From: Abelmoschus esculentus
Taxonomy: Eukaryota > Streptophyta > Magnoliopsida > Malvales > Malvaceae
Assembly: GCA_035048815.1 (NCBI GenBank)
Contig: JAUCBN010000043.1
Coordinates: 7,877,001-7,941,000 of the forward strand
Direction of reading: 5' to 3'
DNA length: 64,000 nt
The position numbers and the translations under genes are program-made. The notes beneath the pieces were generated by a model. That model ran no database searches, was not told the origin of the DNA, and was given only the letters and a program-made list of their open reading frames with translations. Below are positions 35,618 through 46,818 of the stretch, piece after piece; positions within the stretch are counted from its first letter, which is position 1, and each line of letters starts with the position of its first letter.

Positions 35618-36947
35618 TGATAAGTGCTCAACACACTATCACTTTTTACTCCTTTTATGGGCATTAATCACCAAATATACACCCACTCGGACCAATGTAT
35701 GCACTCAATGTGATATATTTAGAAGTTATACTCATATAGTAATATTCACAGAAAAAGGCATGTTTTACTGCATTTTCATATTTGTACAGGAGAACCATTG
35801 CCGCGGCAGCGACAAGGCCGAGGCAGGACCTGATGCCGAGGCATTAGCAGAAAAATAGGCAGCAAGACTATAGGCGATGGAAAGATAAAAATCCAAGGAT
35901 TGTGTCTGGACTTGAAGCCCATGGATTGGAGCTGGCTAGCACAAGGAAAAGCCCAAAGGAAGACCACGCGGGAAAGCCTCATTAGCCGAATCAAACTTGG
36001 AAATATTTTTATTATTATGTACTTGACTTGTTCCCTACTCCAAGTTGTATTCTACTTATGAAAGGTTTGCCATAGGTCTAGCCTATATAAAGACCTAGCC
36101 ACCCAATGTATTATACAAGGAATACCTAGGGAGAGAGCCGATTTCTATTCTTGTCTTCTTCCTCTCCATTATGTTCTACACCTTCTTAGGGATTAGGTGA
36201 AGGTTGTCGAGTATATGTGAGAAAAGATTGTACTTTGTCTTTGATTCAATGCAATAAAGTTATCAAGGTTTGCTTATCCTTTGTTATTCCTTGTTTTCAC
36301 AATTGAGCTCGGGAGAGGACATTGTGAATCATTCATTTATCTAAGCTCGGGAGAGTTAGATTCACGAAAGGGGTAAGTACGGTGTTTCAATCGCGAAATA
36401 CTAACTCGGCCTAGGGATAGGTTAAGAGTTTCAGCGGCTAAAAGAAGTGTGAGATTGGTTGGTGAGTATAATTGGTTCACGCCGGGAGGTATCATCAAGG
36501 ACTAGTCATCAACAACACTCTGACTTAGGGATAAGCGGAGTCATTCAAGGATACTTTGTCGAACTTTGCTAAAGTCTACCCACGAGCAAGGGATTACCGC
36601 GGCAGACAGTATTATCGCTGCTAGGGCAGTAAACTGCAGTGCTTCCGAGGCAGTGATATACGATTGCATTGGACAGAGACAAGTCAATCAAATCTACAAT
36701 ACGACGCAGCTGGATCCTAGCCCATCTCTCTCTATTATTCCAACTCTTTATTTTTATTTAGTTATTTTAGTTTAGATAAATTAACTCCAATCACTTGTGT
36801 TTTTTTTACTTTTCTACAGAATAAGAACGTGAAGAAAGCATATTAAGTCTACCGGTCCCTGAGGAGACGATAACTCGATAAAATACTTATCACTTATTAC
36901 TTTCAATGTGTCCACTTGCACTAAACGCGCACTTTTGACACGCGACA
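35618..36947 (+). repeat. Inner solo LTR of the element A family (1330 bp)
   Basis: It runs TGATAAGTGCTC...GACACGCGACA and is flanked by GCAAC at 35613-35617 and 36948-36952. It is about 95% identical by eye to the element A LTR (4697-6024), in the opposite orientation. TATATAAA lies at 36084-36091, with the GC palindrome cluster (CCGCGGCAG, GCCGAGGCA) about 220-280 bases upstream, as in element A. Confidence 0.93.
36084..36091 (+). promoter_or_regulatory. TATA box in the inner solo LTR
   Basis: TATATAAA, at the place equivalent to the TATATAAG box of the element A LTR. Confidence 0.55.
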
Positions 36948-37040
36948 GCAACTAAGTGACTATCTTTGTTCAAACCTTATACCCATCGAATACTTGAATT
37001 CCTTATTCCTTATCAAGAGACACTTGGTCTCAACATGCAT

Positions 37041-37228
37041 CGGTTGGACACAAAGTCACCCTTGTATACATGTTACCCCCACTATGTACGGTCGGACACA
37101 AAGTCACCCTTGTTTACGTATGGGTCAACTATATGCACGGTCGGACACAAAGTCACCCTTGTTTACGTGTAGGCAAGCTCTACAAGCACGGTCAGACACA
37201 AAGTCACCCTTGTTTACGTGTAGGCAAC
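37041..37228. repeat. Minisatellite in the middle solo LTR, four units of about 49 bp
   Basis: Units start at 37041, 37089, 37138 and 37189 and share CGGTCGGACACAAAGTCACC followed by CTTGTTTACGTGTAGG-like sequence. The same unit occurs twice in the chromovirus LTR (55832 and 55882), so the repeat belongs to this LTR lineage. Confidence 0.85.
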
Positions 37229-40200
37229 ACAACATATTAATTCAATATTATAGTGCACTTAATCCTAATGACATGTCATTTGTATTCGTGGTCTTAAAAT
37301 AGTGTCGCTAAGCCAATATCATTCTCATTATGCATGGAAGCTTGTTGTTTTACAATGCACTCAACATATGTTCATCAAAGTGAACTCAAATCATGCTCAA
37401 TGGCTTTATTCGGGGAAAAGATAATAACCATACTTTAATCCAAATCATTCTCATTCTTTAAAAGTCATGGAAACCATCATAAACCATGCATATACAGCAG
37501 CTAACACATGCATGCATCATTTTCAAACTCAATTCATGTATTGGAAACCATTTCTTCATAATCATCTTTCATAAAACCAATGCAACACTACCAATCATTG
37601 GATAAGTTATCAAATCATAGAAATTTATAAAACTCATGGAATGTTCAATTGCTAAAACATATCCGATACCAATGGAAAATAATGAAAACATCATTTAGCC
37701 AAAGGACTTATCATTTCTTATGCATAAATCACATATGCAAAAACTACATTAAGAGCATGACCAAAACATGACAAATATGGAGCGATATGGGAACCATTAA
37801 GAGAGCAAAACCATTTAACTTACTTCCGAGCATAGGAAGGTTTTTCACACCATATCTACACCCCCAAACCTTTGATAAAACAAGTGAAACCTTGCCGATA
37901 TGGCAGCCCACTCACCACTTGTCCGAAACTAGCTTGCCGAAGCCAACCGACATTCTCGCCTTTTCCGAAACACCTTCAATACTTAGCTCAACACCTTGAC
38001 CTGTTTTTAACATATCAAAACAGAGGTATTAATGCATATTAATGCATTCGATCAACCTCCCACACTTTCCAAACAAACAGCCCCAAAAACTACACTTAAG
38101 AATCGAAAACACATCTGAAACTCATCCGAATGACCTCCAGCTCTTAGCCAACCAAAACCACAACCTCTCAGCAACAAAACAAAACCAAGAACCATGATCT
38201 AATCATCCTAAACCAACAGCTAACATTCAGCCACCTAAACAAGCCATAAACCGAATATCTAAGCCAATTAACATCACCAAAACCTAAGATCCGGGTTTAC
38301 CCATCCATGAACCATTAATTTTATGTTAAAACACATCAAAATTCATTGATTTACCCATTGAAAACCATCAGGTATCACCTTATTACGGGATTGCATTATT
38401 CAATCAAAATTAACCGATAAAAACCGAAAATCATCAATTAAAACCATAAAAAAATCAAGAACTCAATGCAATGATCAAACACTTGGGAATTTCAATAAAG
38501 AACTCAAAGTTCAGAGGTTTGAATGGTTTCTTACCTCCAAACAAGATCCAACCTCCTTCCAATTGAAAAACCCATGAAAAACAAGTTGTAAAGTGTAAGG
38601 AAATTGGAGAGAAATAAGGAGAAAATAATATGAACGAAATTGAATCAAAAAGATGTGATTTACCTTGATAAAATTGAAGAGAATTATGATTTTAAACCAA
38701 GAAAATTAGGAGAAGTTGAGAGAAAATGAGAAGTTGGGTGAAAAGGTGATTTTAGTGAAAAATGGGAAATAAATCTCAATAAAAATCTTTATGGTAATTA
38801 AAAGGAGTTTATAAAGAGATTTTTGGAAGGTTAGATGTAATGAGAAAGATTGGATAAATAGCCCCTTAAAGATTCTAAGTTTTGACCCAATTACATTTTA
38901 GTCACTAAAATAGTCATTTTTACAAAATAGTCACTACTTTCCAAAATGTCAAGGTTCATAGTGTAATTTTACAAAATTGAGTTTATCAAATTCAAATAGA
39001 GTCCAAATAATAATTTTAGAGTATTTTTCCATATTTTATTTCCTTTGAAAACCATTTATAAAAATAAATTCCCAGATTTAGTCTAATTGGCTTGATCGGT
39101 CAACCGAACCCTTGATCCGACTTTGATAACATCTAAGTCCATTTTTGGGATGTTACAACCTAGCCAATATACAAGTCTTAAAACACTTTTCAATTATTGT
39201 CCAAAACATGCATCATAATATCATATAAAAACATCCCAAAATAACACACATAAACCAATGCAAATCTTCAAAATACATTCCAATGTTAAATAGGTGTTTC
39301 ATAACAAAATTCTCATGGAATATTCAATTACTAAAACATATCCAAAACTAATGGACAACAATGAAAACATGTAAAAACAAAGCATTTATCATCTCTCATG
39401 CATAAATTACATATGCAAAAACTACATTAAGAGCATGACTAAAACATGGTAAACATGGAGCGATATGGGAACCATTAAGAGAGCAAAACCATTTGACTTA
39501 CTTCCGAGTGTAGGGAGTTTTTTCACAACATCCCTACACCCCAAACCTTTGAGAAAACAAGTAAAACCTTTCCGATATGGTAGTCCACTCACCACTTGTC
39601 CGAAACTCTCTTGCCAAAGCCGATCGGTACTCCCGCCTTTGCTGAAACAACTCCAACACATAACTCAACACCTTGCCTTGTTTTAACACAAAAAAATAGA
39701 GGGATTAACACATTGATGCATTCAATCAACTTCCCACACTTCCCAAACAAATAGCCCCCAAAAACTACACTTAAGAAAACTGAAAACCTATCCGAAACTC
39801 ATCTGAACGACCTCCAACCCTTAGCCAACGAAAACCACCAATTCTGAGCATCAAAACAAATCCAAGAACCATGATATATCCATCCTAAACCAACAAAAAA
39901 CATTCACCCCCCCCAAACAAGCCATAAACCAAAGATCTAAGCCAATTAACACCACCAAAACCTAAGATCTGGGTTTACCCATCCAAGAAGTTTTAATTCC
40001 ATGTTAAAACTCATCAAAATTTATTGATTTACCCATTGAAAACCATCAGTTATTACCTTATTACGGGATTGCACCAATTCAATCAAAATTAACTAATAAA
40101 AACCTAAAAACATCAATTAAAACCTTAAAACAAATCAATAAATCAATATAATGGATCAAACCCTTGATAATTTCAATAAAGAACTTAAAGTTCAGAGGTG

Positions 40201-40848
40201 TGAATGATTTCTTACCTCTAAACATGATCCAACCTCCTTCAAATTGTAAATCCCATGAAAAACAAGTTGTAAAGTGTAAGAAAATTGAGGAGAAACAAGG
40301 AGAAATTAATGTGAACGAAATTGAATCAAAATGAAATGATTTACCTTGATCAAATTGATGAAAAGTCAGATTGGAAACCAAGAAAATTGGGAAAAGTTGA
40401 GAGAAAATGGAAAGTTACATGAAATGGTGATTTTGGTGATAAATGGGAAATATGTCTCATTTAAATCTTAATTGGGGATTAAAAGAATTTAATAAAGTGA
40501 TTATTGGAAGGTTATATCATCTGAGAAAAATTGGATCAATAGCCCCTTAAAGATTCTAAGTTTTGACCCAATTACATTTTGGTCACTAAAACAGTCCCGT
40601 TTTATATTTTTACAAAATAGTCACTAGTTTCCAAAATGTCAAGGTTCCAAGTATAATTTTCCAAAATTGATTTGACCAAAGTCAAATATTGTCCAAATAA
40701 GAATTTTAGAGTATTTTTCCATATTTTATTTCCTTCGAAAACCATTTATAAAAATATAATCCCGAATTTAGGCTAATTGGCTTAACTAGTTCAACCGAAC
40801 CCTTGTCCAACCTTGATAACATCTAAAGCCCATTTTTGGGGCGTTACA

Positions 40849-42355
40849 ATAATCAATGAAATTAAAAACAAATGATTAATTCTTTTTGAAGAATTAAATT
40901 ACTTTGATATCTTCATTTGGGTTTTGGTGCCACTAATCCCAATGTTTAAATGAAGATGTAAGAAAAATAAATCAATGAATATATTATTTTGATAGAATAT
41001 TCCGTTGATTTTAATTTTGTAAGGAAAATAAATCAAAAATTTATTTTCAGAGAATCTTGTTATTAGATTTATTTTTGTCGAAATCTTTCATGATTCTAAC
41101 ATGGAAATAAATAAGTGAATTTATTTCATGTGAAGTTTGAAAATTGGGATATAGTAAACAAATTTGTTTTTAGGAATTTAATTATTGCCATTATAACGGA
41201 TTTACTTTATCTCCTTTTTAAAAAAAGTGAACAAATTTCTTTTAACATAAATTTTTAGTAGAAGTAACATTGGTTACCAATTTCTTAATGGTGATTCGAC
41301 CAATGTCTCGAATCAAAGCATATAAGAAAGTTGTTCTCTATGTCAAAATTCTTAAAACCTATTATGATGTATGTTTTGAAATACATAATTTTTAAAACTG
41401 ACTTAAGAATTATGAGGGTAATTAGACCATAAATAGAAGATGTTAGTGCTAAGAAATTCTTAGTGATTGATTCTAAACTATAGTGAATCAAAGACAATGA
41501 CTTAATTGATCACTCAAACTTGAATGATTTCAAGAACTTCCATAAACGGGTGATTGAAAGAAATATTAAAAGTGCATGTCTAGGATTGATTCTTTGAAAA
41601 GACTTGGTGCTTAAGCATGCCTAGTACACCACCTCTCTTATCATAAGTTACCTACCTGGTGCACTTTTTAATAATATTCATTCTATTAAAACCGTGTGAA
41701 CTTTTATTTTAGGGTTATAGTTTACTAAAATCCTATCGTCTAACAAAAGTTGGAAATATATATTTTTGCTTTTGATTTTTAGTATTTGACTAAATTTCTG
41801 ATGTTTAACAAACTTAAAATATTTTGATTGTGACTATGTGACACAATTAGTGAAATTTTTGAGGAAGAATTTCAAAACGCGACAATAAAGATGTTGTATA
41901 TCTGATCATGATAAACTTGATCAAAAGAAGATTCTCTTAGTGCTAGAGAGGATTAGGTAAATATGTTTATCATCTTTTGCTAAACAAATATTACTATTAA
42001 AATATTGCTAGAGCAAATATATTGAAAGTAAAAAATGACTTCAAACCGCAAATTAGGCGGTATATCTAAAGAAGCTAAATTTCATGAGAAATTGCTTTAA
42101 TGTTATGAGATATGAAATAAGTCTTTGGAATATATACATCCAAATGAGATCAATATTATGATAAAAAATTATCATAATATGAAGAATAATTGTTTGAAGG
42201 AAATTGTATTACCTTCATGATAAAACATTTTTGTTTTGCTTAAAAGCAAAGCAGATATAAGGAAATTATTCCTTATAAGAAGGATGTTGAAACCCAAATT
42301 GATTAATTTGAGGAGAAACTTTATGTGAGTAATGTTACAACATCCAAAGGTATAA
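40849..42355. other. AT-rich non-coding DNA, continuation of the pre-insertion sequence
   Basis: The sequence resumes after the outer solo LTR and its ATAAT duplication. It is AT-rich with no frame over 75 codons. Stretches such as 41540-41660 read like decayed retroelement coding sequence, but I cannot name a domain. Confidence 0.5.
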
Positions 42356-43203
42356 TGTAACCCCCTCGTCCCGGTCTAAACGCCACCCAACTCGAACGAG
42401 CTACACGGGGAATATAAGGCTAATCCGGAGACTCACCCCGATAAATAAATCCTAATTTTGTCTTTTTATTTTATCTAGATGTTTTATTTTGATCCTAAAT
42501 GTTCATGCATAGATTATATTCAAATGTAGCAGAAACAAATAAGGAACGAGTCCTAAATAACATGCTTCAGCACCAAAATGTAATTTTCTAGAATTTATAA
42601 ACTAATTATGAAATTAATGTTACCAATATTTAGTTAAGTTCATTACATGATTGCATGTCAAATTTCAACCTAAAATGAATTCTACAACTCAGTTAGTTGG
42701 ATGCTCAAGACTTAAAGACTAAAACATAAGGATTCTAAACTTAGTTTCGGCCTTTAACTACTTTAACGGAAAATACTCCTAAGTACATGTTATCCACATA
42801 TCATATACAACTTACTAGATGCATTGCAAACTAGTTAGCAACAATATATTCAAACTCCCAAGTACATGTTTCAACTTCAAAAATCACATAAACACATATA
42901 AGAACAACATTAATATAATCAACATGATTTCTTGATGCATTACAACTTAAATAATCACATCATATATTGAAATCAAAATAGTCATGTTTCATTATCAACA
43001 ACACTCAAATTCACACATAGGGATAACAAGAATCAAATTTCAAGATACTTCAATTTAATATCTTAATAGTCAATTACATGTTCATGTAGGTAATTTAAAC
43101 CCCAAGTTACTAGCTAACATCAACTTTAATATTCATCAAATATGTATAAGCATATAACAATTTCAAGTATAATTAGCATGAATAATATTTACAATATGAT
43201 AAT
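42356..43203 (-). repeat. LTR fragment of the outer-solo-LTR type
   Basis: It starts TGTAACCCCCTCGTCCCGG, closely like the outer solo LTR start, and includes TACACGGGGAATA and a CCGATAAATAAATCC segment. It is cut after 848 bases by the Sirevirus insertion; its remainder must lie beyond the right end of the window. TATAA precedes it and may be its target duplication. Confidence 0.75.
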
Positions 43204-43691
43204 TGTTGAGTTGATCCATCAATGGAATTGGCCAAGAGGGGGGTGAATTGGCTATTTAAATTTTTGATGGAAGATTTTTCGGTGAAAAGATGGAAAAATT
43301 GAGTCAAACGAATTATAGTGGTTCAAGATTCAGAACAAGCTCTACATCCACTACCTTAGCTCCCACTAAGGATTCTGAAACCAATTCACTAAATGAATTC
43401 AACCTTTTTCTAAGTTCAAGGGATAACCTTTACAAACAAGCCAATTTTCTACCCAAAATTGACTTGACCCTCACAAGGATTACAAGAGATAAGAATGGGC
43501 TAAAAGAATTCTCTCACAAGATAGATATGCCCCAAATACAAACAAACTCTCCCCAAACTCAATTACAATGAATCAAATTGAAATTAAAAGAGTCGGGAGT
43601 CAAGATATGCAATGAAAGCTTTGGAGTTGGATTTTTGTGCTTGGATGATGCTTGAGGTTCAATAGTTGTTAATGTTGTTTCAGAGCCTTCA

Positions 43692-43698
43692 ATTTATA
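43692..43698 (-). promoter_or_regulatory. TATA box in the Sirevirus LTR
   Basis: The minus strand reads GGTATAAATTGAAGG. It lies 100-530 bases downstream of the palindrome cluster, consistent with a U3 promoter. Confidence 0.55.
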
Positions 43699-43794
43699 CC
43701 TTCTCATTGATTTCTAACCATTTTGGTTGTTGGGAATTGAAATAAAGACGTTAGGGCCTCATCTTTCCATCATAAATGCATTTCTGCAGACATT

Positions 43795-44225
43795 GGTATC
43801 GATGCTCGGGGTACCTGTTTCAAAATAGGCCACAAAGAGTAAGAGACGTTGTGCATTTAATAGGGGTGTATCGAACCATGGTTCGATACCAATTACAATC
43901 TGTGAAGGTTGGTATCGATACATGTTCTGAAACATGCTAACTACCATTTAAAGCTTCAACAACCTCCAACGGTCGACTCATTTAAAGCTAAAATAACCGT
44001 TGAGATTTCTGAGGGTATTGATACTGGTATTGAAACAACCCTTTATAATTTTAAAATATTTTTAAATTAAGCCCTGGTTCGATACCTGGTTCAAAACAGA
44101 TGTTGGCAGTAACATTTTGGTGGAAAAAGGTATCGATGCAGGTATCGATACTTGTTCTTGACTCAAGAACATTTTCTGAAAAACAAGAGGCATTATCGAT
44201 ACCAATTCTAGCGGTATCGATACTC
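43795..44225. promoter_or_regulatory. TATCGATA palindrome cluster in Sirevirus U3
   Basis: Copies include GGTATCGATGC (43795), a 22-bp perfect palindrome (43868-43889), GGTATCGATAC (43911-43921, 44141-44151 and 44213-44223) and TATCGATACC (44194-44203). Conserved palindromes upstream of the TATA box have been reported for Sireviruses, so the location fits the family. Confidence 0.75.
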
Positions 44226-44365
44226 ACATGTAAAAACACTTCGAAAAATATCTTTAAAGTTCTTGGTTTGACTTGAAAACAAAAGTTTGACTAAGGGACT
44301 TAAAAATTTATTACAAAATAGTCCTTTAATATAATTGTTATTTCAAAAACAATTCTAGTTTTACA

Positions 44366-44528
44366 ATCTCCCCCTTTTGATATAACAAAACCATTAGAAA
44401 TTATTAAGTTTAAGATCAAAATTTTGGTTTCAAAAAGTTTGAAATAACTTTGAAAACTTTGAAAGACTCCCCCTTAATAGATGCATAGCTTTAAAAATTT
44501 GGAATTAGCATATTTCTCCCCCTTTTTG
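44366..44528 (-). promoter_or_regulatory. Multiple polypurine tracts of the Sirevirus
   Basis: Three minus-strand tracts with GGGGGAG cores lie at about 44368-44378 (next to the LTR), 44466-44475 and 44516-44527. Repeated tracts near the 3' LTR are a known Sirevirus trait. Confidence 0.75.
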
Positions 44529-44752
44529 TTAGATCAAAATCAATATAAGCCATAAAGAATATGAAAGCAAGCATTATATCAAATAAGAAAATATCATTAA
44601 GCAAACATATCCAAAATCCAACATAAGAGTTCAAAGCATAAGAGAAATAACATAGGTGCATAAAAGTCTAATATGAAAATGCAACAAGCAACTTAAGAAA
44701 AAACATAGCTAGTCCTAAAAAGCCAAAACAAAGCTAAAGATAAAAGCTAAGA

Positions 44753-45925
44753 TCACTCATCGCCCATATCATCACCATCTCCATCTCCACCATCATCTCC
44801 ATCACATTCCTCATCTTCATCATCTTCCTCGTCAACATTTGCATCTTGAGTGGAAGAGGTGTGAAGCTGTCTAAGAGTCTCAAGAGATACTCGTATTGAA
44901 AGATTTTGGTTCTCCAAACTCGTTAACCTCGTATCCATGGAGTCAAAACGAGTGTTGATGTGAGTGGTTAGAGAGTCAAACCTTCCATCCATGCTATCGA
45001 AGCGAGCATCCAAACGGTCAAAACGTGAAGTGAGAAAAGCCATCAAATCCACGTTTGGAGCAACTTGTTGAAGTGTCTCGGGATCAATGGGAGGAGGAGG
45101 AGGAGCACCACGAATCCATTCACCATTTGAATAGATGAAGTGCGAACGATTGAGAGATGTCTCACTGATGGGTTCTTTGACTGATTCCACCTTGTCAAAA
45201 GAGCAATCGATCCCCAAACGCTCAAAGATTGTGCTAAGGACACATGCGTAGGGAAAAGATTTGACAAGTGGAGTGGAGCGGTTCTTGACGTGCCAAACGA
45301 TATCGGAGAAGACAATTTGTGCAAGGTTCGGCCGTTGACCTTCACGGAAACACTTGAGCCAAAAGCTTTCCACTTGACGTATACGAGAAAACTTACCATT
45401 TGATGGACGAATCCACCAAGAGATGGTAAGGTGTAGAAATCGGTCATGGACATCAAGGGACATGACTGAACCGGTGAAGGTTCCAAGTGAATCCTCATCA
45501 TCAAGTCCCTCATCCTCAAGTCCAAAGGTATCCTCAAAAGTGCCGACATCGATCCTAAAGGTTGTTCCCATAAGATAGGACTCGATGGCGATCACTTTGC
45601 TCTTATCCTTAGAGAGGATACACGAGGCATTAACATAAAATATGAGGACAAGAGTGGGATAGAACTTGCCGGAGTGGGTGAGGAAGGCCAAGAATTTCAA
45701 ATCTCTGAGGAGGCGGAAGTATCGGAATTGGAAGCGGGGATAGTTGATAAACCTTATATCAACACAACGCTCCCTCTTGAGCAGATATTGCCGATAAAGT
45801 TGGAAGTTATCTAACCTTTCGTGATTGTCCAAACTTCATTCGATGACAATTTGGATATCGAATTTGGGAGCACGAGAGGATGACGAACCACCAGCCTCGG
45901 TTCTTAGACGTTTCTTTGGTGCCAT
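44753..45925 (-). pseudogene. Envelope-position ORF of the Sirevirus, one nonsense codon
   Basis: A frame of 390 codons starting MAPKKRLRTEAGGSSSS; the PKKRLR looks like a nuclear localisation signal. A TGA at codon 30 (45836-45838) is the only break. The body (LIFYVNASCILSKDKSKV, TTFRIDVGTFEDTFGLED, then KSFPYACVLSTIFERLGID) can be matched in spacing to the Transposase_32-type ORFs of elements A and C, though weakly. Residues ~290-345 hold heptad-like RFDSMD repeats, probably an oligomerising coiled coil, and the tail is very acidic (DEEDDEDEECDGDDGG). No signal peptide or membrane helix. It is preceded by a promoter- and intron-like spacer. Confidence 0.72.
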
Positions 45926-45928
45926 GAT

Positions 45929-46358
45929 CTAAGGATTAAAAACAATTTAAGATTAGGCACAAGAAAAACATGTATGCTCTATTAACCTAATTCAATCCTA
46001 TTAATCAATAATTCAAGGTATTTGAGAATTTTGAAAAATTACTTAAAAATAGTGAAAAACCAATACAGTAAAAATAATTTATATTCGAATAAAAAAAATT
46101 TTGATTTTGAAAAAAAATTTTAGGATCATGAACCCATACAATAATCATCAATAAATCATTCAAAATCTAATTTTTAACATTCTAAAAATCAACGAAAATA
46201 AGGTTTTTCGAAAAGTACCTTGATTGTGGATTAGGATGAATTTGTGGTTATTGAAGCACCGATTGTTGATATAGTCTTGGCTTTGATGAGAAGATTAAAA
46301 ACCCTCAAAGAAATCATTCGAATTGTGGTGAAAAGTGAAGGATTTGAGAGATTTTATA
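45929..46358 (-). promoter_or_regulatory. Putative internal promoter, 5' exon and intron before the envelope-position ORF
   Basis: On the minus strand, TATAAAAT (46351-46358) is followed by about 130 bases of leader, then a donor CAAG|GTAC (intron from 46218), about 290 bases of very T-rich sequence, and an acceptor TCCTTAG (ending at 45929) three bases before the ATG (ATC|ATGGC). TATA box, spliced leader and ATG next to the acceptor form a typical plant gene start. This is sequence inference; no transcript evidence is available here. Confidence 0.5.
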
Positions 46359-46459
46359 GGGAGAAAAACGGCTAGGGTTTGAAGAGTTTAGTTTGGGTAA
46401 GTTTAATATAATTAGAATTAGGTTTAGGGTGTTTTAAAGTATTCTGCTGCCGCGTGTAG

Positions 46460-46610
46460 AAACCGATATCGGAGCAGCCAATTCGATACTGGTATTGACA
46501 CCTTGGTTTCGATACTAGGATCGATACCAAGTTTACCCAGAAACTTCCCAGATGGTTATAATGAACAAGTATCGAAACGGGTTCTTCCTATTTCGATACC
46601 ACTTAGCTGA
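46460..46610. promoter_or_regulatory. TATCGATA-type palindrome cluster upstream of the internal TATA box
   Basis: CCGATATCGG, TTCGATACTGG, TTTCGATAC, TCGATACC, GTATCGAAAC and TTTCGATACC fall within 150 bases, 100-260 bases upstream of the TATA box at 46351-46358. The same word family clusters upstream of the LTR TATA box. Confidence 0.65.
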
Positions 46611-46818
46611 GCTTTGCATTTTAGGCTTTTTACAGTACTAGAAATGAGTCTCTAAAGTCCCTAGAAGCATGCAAATGATGTTATGACATGATTAAAAGGC
46701 ATAAACAAGAGCATAATCCCCCTAGCAACATGCATAGAAGCAATAAGATGTAAAACAACATAGGCATAATTTCAATCAAGATTCAAGCAAATTTTGCATA
46801 AAAATAACACATAAGAGG

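Larger units (their letters stand above)
33947..39157 (-). repeat. Middle solo LTR (gypsy, chromovirus-like), split by a nested LTR
   Basis: It starts TGTAACCCCCTTAGCCCGG and ends TTTTTGGGATGTTACA, with ACCTA duplicated at 33942-33946 and 39158-39162. Minus the nested 35618-36947 copy and its duplication it is about 3.9 kb. It carries four units of a ~49-bp minisatellite and a GGTTTCGAAACC cluster at 34519-34595. It is related to the outer LTR: the segment 37750-38560 resembles 39400-40230. Confidence 0.88.
31784..40848 (-). repeat. Outer solo LTR (gypsy, chromovirus-like), split by a nested LTR
   Basis: It starts TGTAACCCCCTCGACC and ends TTTTGGGGCGTTACA, with a perfect 5-bp duplication ATAAT at 31779-31783 and 40849-40853. 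The inner block 33947-39157 and its duplication interrupt it, so the LTR itself is about 3.85 kb. The first 100 bases resemble the chromovirus LTRs at 53567 and 62474 (GGTCTAGAC..., TACACGGGGAATACCG). No internal region is present, so it arose by LTR-LTR recombination. A cluster with an exact GGTATCGATACC (32288-32299) lies 410-610 bases from its left end. Confidence 0.85.
43204..44365 (-). repeat. 3' LTR of the Sirevirus (1162 bp)
   Basis: Plus-strand ends are TGTTGAGTTGATCC and CTAGTTTTACA, bounded on the right by the polypurine tract. The first 450 bases match the truncated 5' LTR at 53115. A TATAAAT box (minus strand) lies at 43692-43698. Upstream of it, at 43795-44225, is a cluster of about nine TATCGATA-based palindromes, one of them 22 bases long. 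Confidence 0.88.

Noticed and set aside
37041..37228. Regularly spaced repeats, CRISPR-like at first sight
   Set aside because: The units are contiguous ~49-bp tandem copies with no distinct spacers, in a plant LTR.
36994..37302. 102-codon plus-strand frame with repeated DTKSPLFT
   Set aside because: Artefact of the in-frame minisatellite.
44753..45925. Reading this ORF as an envelope glycoprotein
   Set aside because: There is no signal peptide, transmembrane helix or glycoprotein pattern; the N-terminus is basic and the tail acidic.
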